DNA of 64,000 nt from Gracilibacillus salitolerans (lineage in GTDB: Bacteria > Bacillota > Bacilli > Bacillales > Amphibacillaceae), in assembly GCF_009650095.1 (NCBI RefSeq), contig NZ_CP045915.1, forward strand, positions 3,038,001 through 3,102,000, given 5' to 3'. Shown piece by piece: positions 42,786 to 54,078 of this stretch (positions within the stretch are counted from its first letter, which is position 1; each line of letters begins with the position of its first letter). Under the pieces are notes generated by a model. It was not told where the DNA came from. It did not search any database and saw only the letters and a list, made by a program, of their open reading frames with translations. Made by a program: the position numbers and the translations under genes.

Positions 42786-45134
42786 TTATTTTAATTCCAG
42801 AACAGTGACACCAAGACCGCCCTCACCCATATCCCCATCACGTGCGCTCGTAATTTTGGAATGTTTTCGGGCAAAATCTTTAACTCCTTTTCTTAGTGCA
42901 CCGGTTCCTTTTCCATGGATGATTGATACTTTGTTATAACCTGCAAGTAGAGCGTCATCAACGTATTTCTCTAATTGTTGTACGGCGTCTTCAAAGCGTT
43001 CCCCACGCAAATCCAGCTCTGGTTTGACGTGATATTGTGAGCCTCTGACCGTTGCTAACGGTTTTTCCATTTTCTGTTCTTCTCTTCTAATAAATAAAAG
43101 ATCTTTGCGTTTGGCTTTCATTTTCATGATCCCAATCTGCACCTGAAATTCATTTTTGCCTGTTTGTTCGATAATGGTTCCTTTTTGATCCAGTGTTAAT
43201 AATCGTACCTCATCACCAGACTTTAACGTTTTCGCTTTGTCTTCACTAATGGTTGGTGTTTGTGTTTCCTGTTTCTTTGTCAAATCAGGTCTGGCTTCAT
43301 TTAATAATTTTTTCGCTTCAATCCATTCATGTTCTTTTAATTCTGCCTCTGTTTGCATATTGCGTAGTTCTGATACGATTATTTCTGCTTCTTCACGAGC
43401 TTTAACAACTGCTTTTTCAGCTTTTTCTTCTGCTTTCTTGTATAAAGCTTCACGATCTTTTTCAAATTGCTGCCACTGCTTTACTAAGTCACGTTTTAAC
43501 TGTTCGGCATCTTCTAAAATGTCATGTGCGTCCTCATAATCGGTTTCTGCCTTTCGACGCGAATCCTCGAGGGAAGCGATCATGTTTTCCACACTTTTCG
43601 AATCTGTACCGATATGACCTTTTGCTTCTTCAATAATGGATTCAAGTAAGCCTAGACGCTTGGAAATTTCAAATGCATTACTTCTTCCCGGCACACCGAT
43701 TAACAATCGATATGTCGGCTTTAATGTTTGAATATCAAATTCAACGGATGCATTAGTCACACCGTCACGGTTGTACCCATATGCTTTCAATTCAGGATAA
43801 TGAGTAGTTGCAATAACACGAGCTTGTTTACCAAGTACATAATCAAGAATGGACATTGCAAGGGCGGCACCTTCTTGCGGATCTGTACCTGCACCTAGCT
43901 CATCAAATAAAAGCAATGATCTTTCATCAAATGTATCGAGGATATCCACTATGTTTGTCATATGAGACGAAAAAGTACTTAAACTTTGTTCAATCGACTG
44001 TTCATCGCCTATATCAGCGAAAACATCGGAGAATACTGCCAACTCACAACCGTCCAGCGCGGGTACCTGTAAACCGGACTGTGCCATTAACGTACATAGA
44101 CCTACCATTTTTAATGTAACTGTTTTACCACCAGTATTAGGACCTGTAATAACAATAGCAGTAAAGTCTTCTCCTAATTGAACATCATTTGCCACGACTT
44201 CTTCTGCTGGGATGAGAGGGTGTCGTGCCTGCTTCATCTTAATTACACCACGATCATTCATCGCTGGTCTGCTTGCTTTCATTTGATGACTTAATTTTGC
44301 TCTTGCAAAAATAAAATCTATCGCTGCTAGTGCTTCGACATTTTGCATTAAAAATCCTTCATCAGCTGCTATTCGTTGGGATAAATCCTTTAAAATCCGT
44401 TCAATTTCCTGCTTTTCTTCGACTCGAGCCGCTTGTAATTGGTTATTTAATTCCACAACCGATTGTGGTTCCATAAACAATGTTTGACCTGATGCTGATT
44501 GGTCATGGACAATGCCGCCAATAGCTGAGCGATATTCCTGTTTAACTGGCAATACATAACGATCATTACGAATGGTAATGATGACATCAGATAGCATTTT
44601 CGCTTTTGTTTTAGTGAAATTATCCAAGCGATCACGTACTTTATTTTCATTGGTACGGATTTTGGAACGCAATCCCCGTAATTTATCTGACGCTCCATCC
44701 ATCATATGTCCATGATCATCAATACAGCTTTTGATTTCGCGCTCTAATTCATTCAATGGCACAATTTCATCCGCTAATCCCTGGATGATCGGTAATTCGA
44801 TATCTTCCAATTTATCAATAAAAAGCTTTAGCTGTTTCCCGCCATAAATAGTACTTGCTATATCAAGACACTCATGTGTACTTAAAACGCCTCCGATGAC
44901 AGCTCTTTTTACACTTGGTTTAATATCAGAAATCCCACCGAGCGGGACATTCCCTTTTAAGCGGATGACATGATAGGCTTCATCTGTTTCCTCTTGCCAT
45001 TTCACAACTTGATCGAGATCCGTTGATGGTTTCAGCTTGCGTATTCTTTCGATCCCTAGAGAGGAAGCTGCTTTTTCGGCTAGTTGCTCAATAATTTTAT
45101 AAAATTCTAAAACATGGAGTATTCGGGTATTCAT
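42786..45134 (-). CDS. mutS2: Endonuclease MutS2
   Basis: 782 residues. MutS-type core with Walker [13 protein letters not shown] and Walker [14 protein letters not shown], a long coiled coil (about 500-620) and a C-terminal Smr nuclease domain ([11 protein letters not shown] and [14 protein letters not shown]). In Bacillus it acts on stalled or collided ribosomes and in recombination control; it is not the mismatch-repair MutS. ATG follows AGGAGG. Same-strand neighbour of polX. Confidence 0.96.
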   Translation of the reverse strand: MNTRILHVLEFYKIIEQLAEKAASSLGIERIRKLKPSTDLDQVVKWQEETDEAYHVIRLKGNVPLGGISDIKPSVKRAVIGGVLSTHECLDIASTIYGGKQLKLFIDKLEDIELPIIQGLADEIVPLNELEREIKSCIDDHGHMMDGASDKLRGLRSKIRTNENKVRDRLDNFTKTKAKMLSDVIITIRNDRYVLPVKQEYRSAIGGIVHDQSASGQTLFMEPQSVVELNNQLQAARVEEKQEIERILKDLSQRIAADEGFLMQNVEALAAIDFIFARAKLSHQMKASRPAMNDRGVIKMKQARHPLIPAEEVVANDVQLGEDFTAIVITGPNTGGKTVTLKMVGLCTLMAQSGLQVPALDGCELAVFSDVFADIGDEQSIEQSLSTFSSHMTNIVDILDTFDERSLLLFDELGAGTDPQEGAALAMSILDYVLGKQARVIATTHYPELKAYGYNRDGVTNASVEFDIQTLKPTYRLLIGVPGRSNAFEISKRLGLLESIIEEAKGHIGTDSKSVENMIASLEDSRRKAETDYEDAHDILEDAEQLKRDLVKQWQQFEKDREALYKKAEEKAEKAVVKAREEAEIIVSELRNMQTEAELKEHEWIEAKKLLNEARPDLTKKQETQTPTISEDKAKTLKSGDEVRLLTLDQKGTIIEQTGKNEFQVQIGIMKMKAKRKDLLFIRREEQKMEKPLATVRGSQYHVKPELDLRGERFEDAVQQLEKYVDDALLAGYNKVSIIHGKGTGALRKGVKDFARKHSKITSARDGDMGEGGLGVTVLELK

Positions 45135-45153
45135 AAACGGACCTCCTTTTCGT

Positions 45154-46866
45154 TTATTTTGCTAAAAATTGTATTAACTGCTCTTTCGTCCAGGTATTAA
45201 CTACAGTTTGTTTTTTTAGTTTTCCTCGTCTTGCCGTCCCTACACCAGTAGTCATGTCTTCCAGCATGGCATAACTGTGGGCATCAGTATTAATGGCAAT
45301 ATTCACACCTTGTTGTTGTGCCATCTCTACCCACTTAGCAGCTAAATCCAGACGATTAGGATTGGCATTTAATTCTAAAATTGTATTTGTTTCTTTTGCT
45401 CTCTCAATCAACCATTCGACATCAACAGGATATCCGTCTCTCCGGCCCAGAAGCCTGCCTGTTGGATGAGCAATCATATCAACATGTGGGTTTTCGAGCG
45501 CATTAAGTAAGCGTTCATGAATTTTTTCTTGTGATTGCCCGAAACTGGAGTGAATCGATGCAATCACAAAATCAAGCTCTTGTAGAAAGTCATCATCAAA
45601 ATCTAATCTACCATCAGGCAAAATATCCATTTCAATCCCTGCAAATATATGGATGTCTGGATGTTTCGTCTGTACATGCTTTATTTCTTTGCGCTGTAAT
45701 CTTAAGCGTTCTTCATTTAAGCCATTAGCGACACGCAGATACTTGGAATGATCGGTAATCGCAATATATTCGTATCCCTTTTCTTTTGCTCGAACCACCA
45801 TCTCTTCCAATGATTGTGCTCCATCACTCCAAGTGGTGTGCATATGCAAATCTCCACGCAAAGCATCTTCATCAACTAAATCAATCTCGGATTTGGCTAA
45901 TTCTATCTCATCTTTTCCTTCACGAATCTCTGGTGGAATATAGTGAAGACCAAAACTTTTATAAAAAGCTGCTTCTGTATCAAATGTTTCTACTTCTCCT
46001 GTTTCTACATCCTCCACACCATATTCACTAATTTTTTTACCCTGCCCTTTGGCAAACTGTCGCATCAGGACGTTGTGATCTTTGGACCCGGTGAAATGAT
46101 GTAATGTTGTCGGAAATTCTTTCTCTGTTACTAAACGGAAGTCAACACTAATATCATAACGTCCCTCTACAACTATGGACACTTTAGTATCTCCTGCTGC
46201 AATCGTGTCGATAAGATCTTCAAATTGTAATAGCTTTTCACGTACCACTTCTGGTTCGTCTGTTGCAATGATAAAATCCAGATCTTTCACTGTCTCACGA
46301 AAGCGGCGCATACTTCCAGCAATAGAAAATTGTTTAATCTCCTCAATCGTATAGAGAAAAGCTTCGATCTTCTCAACAATAACTACTACCATTGACACCG
46401 GTAACCGTTCCGGGCGAGCTCCAGCACTATTCAATGCTTCTAAGATTTTTTCCTCTGTCTTTTTACCAAAACCTTTTAACCCTTGAATCTTTCCTTCTTC
46501 ACAGGCTTCTTTTAACGTTTTTTCATCTATAATATTTAGTTCTTGATACAATTTTGCTAATTTCTTACCCCCAAGTCCTTGAAGGTGTAACAAAGGTATT
46601 AGCCCTTGCGGTACTTCCTTTTCTAATTGCTTTAACGTATCTGACTCACCATTTTCAATAAACTCGGTAATTACCGCTGCTGTTCCTTTACCGACTCCCT
46701 GTAATTTCGTAAAATCGTCCATTTCAGTTAAGGAGCGATCATCTCGTTCCAGCGCTTGTGCTGCTTTACGATAAGCAGAGATTTTGAACGGATTTTCTCC
46801 TTTTAATTCAAGATACGTTGCTATTTTTTCTAATAATTTAATGACATCTTTTTTGTTAACAGACAT
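45154..46866 (-). CDS. polX: DNA polymerase X family, PolX with PHP exonuclease domain
   Basis: 570 residues. The Pol beta-like part includes helix-hairpin-helix motifs ([25 protein letters not shown]) and the nucleotidyl-transfer Asp pair (KDLDFIIA). The C-terminal PHP domain carries metal ligands, [28 protein letters not shown] and NTDAHS. It fills gaps during base-excision repair. Order zapA-cvpA-polX-mutS2 is conserved. Confidence 0.96.
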   Translation of the reverse strand: MSVNKKDVIKLLEKIATYLELKGENPFKISAYRKAAQALERDDRSLTEMDDFTKLQGVGKGTAAVITEFIENGESDTLKQLEKEVPQGLIPLLHLQGLGGKKLAKLYQELNIIDEKTLKEACEEGKIQGLKGFGKKTEEKILEALNSAGARPERLPVSMVVVIVEKIEAFLYTIEEIKQFSIAGSMRRFRETVKDLDFIIATDEPEVVREKLLQFEDLIDTIAAGDTKVSIVVEGRYDISVDFRLVTEKEFPTTLHHFTGSKDHNVLMRQFAKGQGKKISEYGVEDVETGEVETFDTEAAFYKSFGLHYIPPEIREGKDEIELAKSEIDLVDEDALRGDLHMHTTWSDGAQSLEEMVVRAKEKGYEYIAITDHSKYLRVANGLNEERLRLQRKEIKHVQTKHPDIHIFAGIEMDILPDGRLDFDDDFLQELDFVIASIHSSFGQSQEKIHERLLNALENPHVDMIAHPTGRLLGRRDGYPVDVEWLIERAKETNTILELNANPNRLDLAAKWVEMAQQQGVNIAINTDAHSYAMLEDMTTGVGTARRGKLKKQTVVNTWTKEQLIQFLAK

Positions 46867-46900
46867 CTTCTTTCCCTCACTTCTCAGTAATCTACATGTG

Positions 46901-46935
46901 AAATACCCTTGCTTACTCTAGTTGCAAGGGTATTT
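46901..46935 (-). terminator. Hairpin between cvpA and polX
   Basis: AAATACCCTTGC pairs perfectly with GCAAGGGTATTT across 11 nt, right after the cvpA stop. Only a short T run follows on the minus strand. Confidence 0.55.
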
Positions 46936-46938
46936 GGA

Positions 46939-47490
46939 TTAACCATTATTGAATGGATCATTCTCAAACCAATACGTCGTTAATTTATCCGTTAATACGG
47001 GTGTATTTTCAATGATATATGTGGCAATACTTGAACCATCAATATAATCCTGAATAGTCGGGACAGGCGCGAGTGCTAATATATATAGCACAACAAAAAT
47101 CAGTAAATATACTTCAATAAATCCTAAAATAGCACCAAGCCAACTATTGACAAAACTCAATAAGGGTAAATCCGCAACAAAATCAAGCATTGTTGCCACT
47201 ATCTGTAATAATATTTTCGTTACAAAGAATAGTGCACCAAACGCAATCGCATTATAATAGGCTACTTCTAAGGGTAATGACTCTAAAAAGACAGCCCACG
47301 AAGAATCAGACATTAATTCAGGATATGGAATCCATAATTCTAGCTTTGAAGCAACATCATCATAATATGTAGCTGCTACAATAAAAGCAATTATAAAAGC
47401 AGTAAGATGAAGTACTTGAAGAATAAAACCTCTTCTGAGTCCGACAAGCACCCCGATAATTAATAAAACAATCAATATAAAGTTTACCAT
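46939..47490 (-). CDS. CvpA family membrane protein (YshB)
   Basis: 183 residues with four membrane helices in the CvpA/colicin V production pattern, starting MVNFILIVLLIIGVLVGLRRG. ATG at 47490 lies behind AAGAGGAA. A longer frame would overlap zapA by 41 nt without a binding site. Role unclear; linked to division or envelope by its neighbour zapA. Confidence 0.88.
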   Translation of the reverse strand: MVNFILIVLLIIGVLVGLRRGFILQVLHLTAFIIAFIVAATYYDDVASKLELWIPYPELMSDSSWAVFLESLPLEVAYYNAIAFGALFFVTKILLQIVATMLDFVADLPLLSFVNSWLGAILGFIEVYLLIFVVLYILALAPVPTIQDYIDGSSIATYIIENTPVLTDKLTTYWFENDPFNNG

Positions 47491-47497
47491 GACAAAA

Positions 47498-47761
47498 TTA
47501 TTCCTCTTTCTCCTCAAGTAATTTTTGCAATACCTCAAAATCTTCTTTCAGTTTCATATAATCATTCATTGTATTTACAGCTGTCAGAACAGCCAAGTTA
47601 GTGGAATCTAATGATTTATTCACAGCATGTATTTCACGCATTTTTTCATCTACTAAATTTGCTACAGCACGGATTTGCTCAGTTTTTTCATTTCCTACAA
47701 TATTATATGATCTTCCATATATATCAACGGTAGTCCGTGATTTTTCTGGCTGGGACACCAT
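47498..47761 (-). CDS. zapA: Cell division protein ZapA
   Basis: 87 residues. N-terminal beta part TTVDIYGRSYNIVG followed by a long helix (residues 35-85) forming the dimer coiled coil. It bundles FtsZ filaments at the division ring. ATG at 47761 follows AGAAGGGGG; a frame 51 nt longer has no such site. Upstream gene of the zapA-cvpA-polX-mutS2-yshE string. Confidence 0.94.
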   Translation of the reverse strand: MVSQPEKSRTTVDIYGRSYNIVGNEKTEQIRAVANLVDEKMREIHAVNKSLDSTNLAVLTAVNTMNDYMKLKEDFEVLQKLLEEKEE

Positions 47762-47940
47762 GATTCCCCCTTCTAGACAAATAACCTTAAAATTAATATT
47801 AACATGAAGCATCCAATTAGAAAACTATTCTGATAAAACCTATCTCTGTTATACTTATAAGAAAGTGAGAAGCTCCTAGTTTTTTTACGGCTGATATCTA
47901 GACATCCACTATACATACACTTACGTTTAAGAAAGGACGA

Positions 47941-48888
47941 ATGCTGTTGTCAAATATTGTTTTACATTTTTCTAAAAATGATTTATCCAAGGTTAAAGAT
48001 TACTATGAAAAATATATTACCAAAGTTCCGCCAAATAGTCTTTTCTTAGCTAAAATCAATAATGTTACGGTTACTGCCTATAAATCCGGGAAAGTTATGT
48101 TTCAAGGCGATCATGCTCAACAAGAAGCAAAGAAATGGAATGCGCCAAAAACGGAGAATTCTTCAACTAACCGCTCTAAAGCTTCCGTTAATGAGCATGA
48201 TTATCAACCACCTGAATCTCTTTTCACACATGCACATATTGGTACGGACGAAGCGGGAACTGGTGATTATTTCGGCCCAATCACCGTTAGTGCTGTTTAT
48301 GTTCCAGAAGAAAAAATTGCGATGCTAAAAGCTATGGGCATAACCGATTCTAAAACATTAACAGACGAGAATATTGCCCGTCTTGCCAAAGAAATAGTCC
48401 GGGAAAACATTCCTTACACTTTGTTGACCTTAGATAATACGAAATATAATAAATTGCAGAAAAAAGGATGGAATCAAGGCAAAATGAAGGCCATGCTCCA
48501 CCAGCATGCTATTCAAAAATTATTGACAAAAATCGACTGTATCCCTATCCATGGTATACTAATCGATCAATTTTGTCAGCCTCCCTCCTTCCTAAAACAT
48601 ATTGGCCAGGAAGGATTAAAATTAGAAAAAAACACCTTTTTTATGACTAAAGCCGAAAGTTATTCAACTTCTGTTGCTGCAGCCTCGATCATTGCACGTG
48701 CTAAATTTGTGAAAGAGATGGATCGAATGTCCAATCAATACGGGTTTCCGATTCCAAAAGGAGCTTCAAACAAGGTTGATGAAGCTGCTGCTTATTTTAT
48801 CAAGAAAAATGGCATCGAAGCATTATCCCAAGTTGCGAAAATGCACTTTGCTAATACTGATAAAGCTTTAAGATATGTAAAAAGGTAA
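47941..48888 (+). CDS. rnhC: Ribonuclease HIII
   Basis: 315 residues. The N-terminal TBP-like domain is followed by the RNase H2/H3 core: GTDEAGTGDYFGP near residue 100, GITDSKTL, and the late acidic residue in ILIDQ. Cuts RNA in RNA-DNA hybrids. The ATG at 47941 is only 3 nt behind AAAGGA; TTG at 47947 has better spacing (9 nt) and may be the true start. Divergent from zapA, as in B. subtilis. Confidence 0.95.
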   Translation: MLLSNIVLHFSKNDLSKVKDYYEKYITKVPPNSLFLAKINNVTVTAYKSGKVMFQGDHAQQEAKKWNAPKTENSSTNRSKASVNEHDYQPPESLFTHAHIGTDEAGTGDYFGPITVSAVYVPEEKIAMLKAMGITDSKTLTDENIARLAKEIVRENIPYTLLTLDNTKYNKLQKKGWNQGKMKAMLHQHAIQKLLTKIDCIPIHGILIDQFCQPPSFLKHIGQEGLKLEKNTFFMTKAESYSTSVAAASIIARAKFVKEMDRMSNQYGFPIPKGASNKVDEAAAYFIKKNGIEALSQVAKMHFANTDKALRYVKR

Positions 48889-49000
48889 GTGTGCTTTTGG
48901 GCAGCTGATATCTATTTATAAATTTGGCTTTTAGAATGCTCCTATTCGACGCGAGAGCTACCTTTTTTGAATTAATTCTAATAGGAAAGTTTAACCAGGT

Positions 49001-49036
49001 AAAAAGGCTGCAACTGATGTAGGTTGCAGCCTTTTT
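49001..49036. terminator. Bidirectional terminator for rnhC and pheT
   Basis: A 14-bp stem AAAAAGGCTGCAAC/GTTGCAGCCTTTTT with an 8-nt loop, T tracts on both strands, between two convergent genes. Confidence 0.93.
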
Positions 49037-49039
49037 GTT

Positions 49040-51466
49040 TTAACCTCTTAATTCTGCCTGATGTTCATTAGCTACTGCTTCTAAAATCGCTTGGTAAGAT
49101 GCCTCTACTTCATCGTCTGTCAGGGTTCTTTCCGGATCTTGGTAGAACAAGCTGAAAGCAATCGACTTTCTACCTTCTGCTAAGTGCTCCCCTTGATAGA
49201 CATCAAATACTTGAATATCTTTAATTAATTCTCCACCAGCTTGTGCAATCGTTGCTTGAACTGCTCCTGCTTGAACAGCCTCATCGACAACTAATGCGAT
49301 ATCTCTTGTTACGCTTGGGTAACGTGGTATCTTAGCAAAACTTGGTTCGTTCTCATGAACTTCTAGGATATAGTCAAAATCGATATCAAACACGAACGTC
49401 TCTTTTAAATCATAATCTTTTTGGAATCGCGGATGCACTTGACCGGCAAAACCAATCGCACGATCGTTAATGAATAGTTGTGCTGTTCGGCCTGGATGCA
49501 TACCATCAACTTTTGCCTGAGTAAACGTAACTTCAAGGTTTAATGATGTGAATAAAGCCTCTAAGATCCCTTTTACAACAAAGAAATCTACTGCTTTTTT
49601 CTCTTGCTGCCACGGATGAGTGAGCCATTCACCTGTTAGAGCACCTGCTAAACGTAAATTTTCGCGCGGTTGTTCTGTTACTTTTTCCTCTTTAGAAATG
49701 AAGATACTGCCTAATTCGTAATACGCTACGTTTGCTTGTTTCCGTGCTAAATTATAGGCAACAGATGATAACATTTCCGGCAAAATACTTAATCGTAATG
49801 TACTATGCTCTTCACTCATCGGCATTGCTAATGCGATAGAAGCAACCATCTCTTCAGCTACTTCCGGACTAACAAACTCCGTTGCACGTTCCTTGCTAGT
49901 TAACGAATAAGTTACTGTTTCGGATAATCCTGTACCTTCTAAGAAACGTTTGACATGACGTTTTAGTTCTTGCTGTTTCGATAGTCCTCCTGCTTGTGCA
50001 CCACCACTTGGTAAGGTGAAAGGTAAGTTGTCATAGCCATAAATACGTGCTACTTCTTCTAACATATCTTCAAAAATAACAATATCCTGACGACGAGTTG
50101 GTGCGTAAACAGTAAATGTTTCCCCATCTTGATCAAAGTTAAAGTTTAATTTACGCAAAATATCAGCAATTTCATCACTGGAAATATTAGTACCTAAACG
50201 ATCATTAATAATAGACGTCCAAATCGTTACAGTTTTTTCAGAATAATCTAATTGGTCAAATTCGACTATTCCGTCTAATACGGTTGCTCCTGCATATTCC
50301 TGAAGCAATTGACACGTACGCTCGCCTGCTTTACGGACACGATTTGGGTCTACTCCTTTTTCAAAACGATTGCTTGCTTCACTGCGTAAATCGAAATCTT
50401 TGGATGCTTTTCGGATCGTTTGACCATCGAAATAAGCTGCTTCTAATAAAACAGTAGTGGTTTGTTCAGAAACCTCTGAATCAGCACCACCCATAACACC
50501 TGCAAGGGCAACTGCTTCATTTCCATTGGTTATCACTAGATGTTCTTTTGATAATGTGCGTTCTTGATCATCTAATGTAACAATCTTTTCTCCTTCATTT
50601 GCCATTCTGACAACTACTTCATCTGACCCAAACTTATCAAAATCGAATGCATGTAATGGTTGACCATACTCTATTAGCACGTAGTTGGTAATATCTACCA
50701 CGTTATTAATTGGTCGAATACCTGCTGCCATTAAGTAATTTCGCATCCATAATGGTGATGGACCTAGTTTTACATCTTTTATTAAAAATGCACCGTAATA
50801 AGGATTTTGCTCTGTAGCTTCTACTTTGACGGAAACATGATTCGCCGCTTTCCCTTCATCTGTATGATAGTTCGTATGGGGCAAGCGAATTGGCACATCT
50901 AAAATGGCCGCTACTTCATAAGCAACACCTAGCATACTTAATGCATCCGAGCGGTTTGGTGTTAAACCAAGTTCCATAATAATATCATCGAGATTCAGTA
51001 GTTCGTTTACATCTGCACCAATTTCTGCATCTTCGGGAAATACGAAAATTCCACTCGCAAATTCTTTTGGTACGAACTTTTCTTCTACACCTAATTCTTG
51101 CAGTGAGCAAATCATACCATTTGATTCCACACCACGTAGTTTTGCTTTTTTAATTTTAAAATTTCCAGGTAAAACGGCACCAGGTTTTGCTACTGCAACC
51201 TTTTGACCTGTTGCGATATTCGGTGCACCACAAATGATTTGCAATGTTTCGTCACCAACATTCACTTGACATAAATTTAATTTATCTGCGTTTGGGTGTT
51301 TTTCACAGCTTTCCACATAGCCAACGACTACATTATTCGCTGGACTTGCAAAGTGTTCTAACCCTTCTACTTCAATCCCTGATTTGGTAATACGTTCAGC
51401 CAAATCTTCCGGGGATAATTGATCGATATCTACATAATTTTTTAACCAATTCAATGATACAAACAT
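49040..51466 (-). CDS. pheT: Phenylalanyl-tRNA synthetase beta subunit
   Basis: 808 residues with the full bacterial layout: EMAP-like tRNA-binding domain (about 40-150), B3/4 editing domain (210-390), B5 (400-475), catalytic-like core and the C-terminal anticodon-binding FDX-ACB domain (PRYPSVTRDIALVVDE onward). With PheS it charges tRNA-Phe. ATG follows AGGAGG, 15 nt after pheS. Confidence 0.98.
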   Translation of the reverse strand: MFVSLNWLKNYVDIDQLSPEDLAERITKSGIEVEGLEHFASPANNVVVGYVESCEKHPNADKLNLCQVNVGDETLQIICGAPNIATGQKVAVAKPGAVLPGNFKIKKAKLRGVESNGMICSLQELGVEEKFVPKEFASGIFVFPEDAEIGADVNELLNLDDIIMELGLTPNRSDALSMLGVAYEVAAILDVPIRLPHTNYHTDEGKAANHVSVKVEATEQNPYYGAFLIKDVKLGPSPLWMRNYLMAAGIRPINNVVDITNYVLIEYGQPLHAFDFDKFGSDEVVVRMANEGEKIVTLDDQERTLSKEHLVITNGNEAVALAGVMGGADSEVSEQTTTVLLEAAYFDGQTIRKASKDFDLRSEASNRFEKGVDPNRVRKAGERTCQLLQEYAGATVLDGIVEFDQLDYSEKTVTIWTSIINDRLGTNISSDEIADILRKLNFNFDQDGETFTVYAPTRRQDIVIFEDMLEEVARIYGYDNLPFTLPSGGAQAGGLSKQQELKRHVKRFLEGTGLSETVTYSLTSKERATEFVSPEVAEEMVASIALAMPMSEEHSTLRLSILPEMLSSVAYNLARKQANVAYYELGSIFISKEEKVTEQPRENLRLAGALTGEWLTHPWQQEKKAVDFFVVKGILEALFTSLNLEVTFTQAKVDGMHPGRTAQLFINDRAIGFAGQVHPRFQKDYDLKETFVFDIDFDYILEVHENEPSFAKIPRYPSVTRDIALVVDEAVQAGAVQATIAQAGGELIKDIQVFDVYQGEHLAEGRKSIAFSLFYQDPERTLTDDEVEASYQAILEAVANEHQAELRG

Positions 51467-51481
51467 GTTTTAGCCTCCTCC

Positions 51482-52516
51482 TTACGCTTGATGATACTGC
51501 TTCAAGAATCGAATATCGTTAGTATAGAAGTGTCGAATATCGTCAACACCGTATTTCAGCATAGCAATTCGCTCTGGTCCCATCCCGAAAGCAAAACCGC
51601 TGTAAACCTTCGGATCATATCCTGCCATTTCCAGTACACGAGGGTGTACCATTCCGGCGCCAAGGATTTCAATCCAACCGGTTTTCTTACATACACTACA
51701 TCCTTTGCCGTTACACACTTTACAAGAGATATCCATTTCAACAGATGGCTCTGTAAAAGGGAAAAAGCTAGGACGTAAGCGAATTTGGCGATCTTCACCA
51801 AACATCTGCTTTGCAAAACGATCAAGTACGCCTTTCAAGTCACTCATGCGCACATTTTTGTCCACATAAAGCCCTTCAATTTGAGTAAATTGGTGTGAGT
51901 GTGTTGCATCATCCGTATCACGACGATACACTTTCCCTGGACAAATCATTTTTACCGGACGCTCTCCTTGAATCATGTTCATCGTACGGGCCTGTACTGG
52001 TGAAGTATGGGTACGCAATAATAATTCTTCTGTAATATAGAAGGAGTCTTGCATATCACGTGCTGGATGGCCTTTTGGCAGGTTTAGTGCTTCGAAATTA
52101 TAATAGTCTGTTTCGACTTCTGGACCTTCTCGGACTTCGAATCCCATACCGATGAATAAGTCTTCGATTTCTTCGACAATGCTGGTTAAAAGGTGTGGTC
52201 CTCCTGTTGGAGCAGGTCGACCTGGTAACGTAACATCGATGGTTTCTTCTGCCAGTTGTTTTTCCAGTTCTGCTGCTTCGATGTCTGCTTTTTTGCTGTC
52301 GATAGCGTCTGCGATATTTCCTCGTACTTTGTTGGCTAGTTCACCAATAACTGGACGTTCTTCTTTCGATAATTTCCCCATTCCTCTTAATACTTCTGTT
52401 ATGGGACCTTTTTTACCTAAGTAAGCAACTCTTACGTCTTGTAATTCTTTTAGAGATGTTGCTTCGTGTACTTTTTGTAATGCTTCTTTTTCTAATGCTT
52501 GTAGTTGTTCTTTCAT
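51482..52516 (-). CDS. pheS: Phenylalanyl-tRNA synthetase alpha subunit
   Basis: 344 residues, class II synthetase catalytic subunit. N-terminal coiled coil, then motif 2 region [23 protein letters not shown], a cysteine set [12 protein letters not shown] and motif 3 [20 protein letters not shown] follows GGAGG. Preceded by a T-box. Confidence 0.98.
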   Translation of the reverse strand: MKEQLQALEKEALQKVHEATSLKELQDVRVAYLGKKGPITEVLRGMGKLSKEERPVIGELANKVRGNIADAIDSKKADIEAAELEKQLAEETIDVTLPGRPAPTGGPHLLTSIVEEIEDLFIGMGFEVREGPEVETDYYNFEALNLPKGHPARDMQDSFYITEELLLRTHTSPVQARTMNMIQGERPVKMICPGKVYRRDTDDATHSHQFTQIEGLYVDKNVRMSDLKGVLDRFAKQMFGEDRQIRLRPSFFPFTEPSVEMDISCKVCNGKGCSVCKKTGWIEILGAGMVHPRVLEMAGYDPKVYSGFAFGMGPERIAMLKYGVDDIRHFYTNDIRFLKQYHQA

Positions 52517-52590
52517 TTTGTGAACCTCCTTTTTATTCTTGAAAAATGGATATACTTACCGCCGTAGATGCATAAAACATGGTAGAAAAT

Positions 52591-52866
52591 AAAAAGTCCC
52601 GCCCCTATAAAAAAGGGACGAGACTGTATGTATCGCGGTACCACCCTAGTTGATATAGTCTAAACTATATCCACTCAAGTTAAAAGATAACGGCATAAAC
52701 CGGAACACCTTTACTTGCCGTTGCCAGGCAAGGTCTAAGTGTCAGCTCCAGAGTGAAATTTCAACATGTAATCGTTAGAAACACTTCCAGTCTACGATGC
52801 TTCTTCCCTTGAAACGATTTTTTACACATTTACTCGCTCTTTCGACGCTTTTATAAATGTTTTTAC
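52591..52866 (-). promoter_or_regulatory. T-box riboswitch controlling pheST
   Basis: The T-box core AGGGTGGTACCGCG is at 52634-52647 and the terminator hairpin (GTCCC/GGGAC with five T) at 52591-52625. A long leader with stem I precedes it. Uncharged tRNA-Phe should stabilise the antiterminator and allow transcription. Confidence 0.95.
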
Positions 52867-52873
52867 TTCATAT

Positions 52874-52902
52874 AGTATAAGCAAGCATTGCAAATGTTGC
52901 AA
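52874..52902 (-). promoter_or_regulatory. Sigma-A promoter of the pheST T-box
   Basis: TTGCAA, 17-nt spacer, TATACT on the minus strand, just upstream of the leader. Confidence 0.7.
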
Positions 52903-52912
52903 GTCCAACTGT

Positions 52913-53653
52913 TCATTTTTTTGCTACTTCATACATGAGAATAGCTGCCGCAATGCTAACATTTAATGATTCTGCCTGCCCGTATATCGGAATTTTTACA
53001 TTTTGAGTTGCTTTTTGTATGAGAGCTGGATCGACACCAGCCCCTTCATTTCCGACCATAATAGCAAGTTTATTCGGGACTTCTAGTTCATGATAAAAAG
53101 TTGCATTCTCTAAGCCTGTTGACCATACTATTATACCTTCCTGTTGTAAACGATCGATTTCCTCCATTAAATCCGCTTCATAAATATGAAGGTGGAACAT
53201 GGAGCCTTGGGTAGATCGAATGACTTTATCATTAAACAAGTCGACTGTTCCTTTTCCTAGGATTACCGTATCAAACCCTGCTGCATCTGCAGTTCGTATC
53301 ATCGTTCCCAAATTTCCGGGATCTTGGACACGATCTACCAATAAGGCACGCTGACTGGAGCATTCACTGCTCTTGTTTTTAGACACAACTGCCAATATAC
53401 CTTGTGGTGTTTTCGTATCTGTAAGAGCTGTCATCACATTATCAGACACTTCATAGGAAGGATAATGAAACCAGTCCGCATTTACTTCTACTCCTGTTTG
53501 ATAAATGATTTCTATAATTTCCCAGTTGCTTTCATGTGCTTCTTCAATTAAATGAAAACCTTCAATCATAAATGTATCTTGTAGATCTCGTTCCTTTTTC
53601 TTTTTTAATTTTCGCCAATTCTTTACTTTTTCATTTTTAACAGATGTTAGCAT
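52913..53653 (-). CDS. ysgA: TrmH/SpoU-family RNA 2'-O-methyltransferase (YsgA)
   Basis: 246 residues. N-terminal L30e-like substrate-binding part (TFMIEGFHLIEEA), then the SPOUT knot motifs DRVQDPGNLGTMIRTADAAG, VGNEGAGVDP and IPIYGQAESLNVSIAAAI. Methylates ribose in rRNA or tRNA; exact site unknown. ATG at 53653 follows AAGAGGA by 9 nt. Confidence 0.93.
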   Translation of the reverse strand: MLTSVKNEKVKNWRKLKKKKERDLQDTFMIEGFHLIEEAHESNWEIIEIIYQTGVEVNADWFHYPSYEVSDNVMTALTDTKTPQGILAVVSKNKSSECSSQRALLVDRVQDPGNLGTMIRTADAAGFDTVILGKGTVDLFNDKVIRSTQGSMFHLHIYEADLMEEIDRLQQEGIIVWSTGLENATFYHELEVPNKLAIMVGNEGAGVDPALIQKATQNVKIPIYGQAESLNVSIAAAILMYEVAKK

Positions 53654-53747
53654 ACAACTCATTCCTCTTTTTTGATGTTTCTATCATACATATTAATCTT
53701 TATTAAGGTCAAACTATAATGAAAAATGTAAAAGATGGGGTGATAAT

Positions 53748-53960
53748 ATGGATTTAAATTTAAGAAAAGCAATCATGTCCAACGTGTCTGGTAATTCTGC
53801 TAATGATTTAGAAGCTACTATTGTCGATGCCATTCAGAGCGGTGAAGAAAAAATGCTTCCAGGTCTGGGTGTTTTATTTGAAATATATTGGCAACAAGCG
53901 GACGAATCGGAAAAAACAGAAGTTCTCGACGCGTTAGAACAAGCAGTTAATAAACAATGA
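53748..53960 (+). CDS. sspI: Small acid-soluble spore protein SspI
   Basis: 70 residues matching the SspI family over its length ([11 protein letters not shown], then [13 protein letters not shown]). Made in the forespore and packed in the spore core. ATG follows GGGGTG. Monocistronic, with a terminator directly after. Confidence 0.96.
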   Translation: MDLNLRKAIMSNVSGNSANDLEATIVDAIQSGEEKMLPGLGVLFEIYWQQADESEKTEVLDALEQAVNKQ

Positions 53961-53965
53961 GTCAC

Positions 53966-54001
53966 AAGGACTTGACTTTGATCAAGTCCTTTAACTTTTT
54001 A
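53966..54001 (+). terminator. Terminator of sspI
   Basis: AAGGACTTGA pairs with TCAAGTCCTT across 6 nt and is followed by a T-rich run. Confidence 0.85.
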
Positions 54002-54078
54002 TTCATTATATTGCTTTTTGGTGTGAAAAATTGTATATTTATTATAGATATATTTTACCAAAAAGGGAGAGCGTTTCA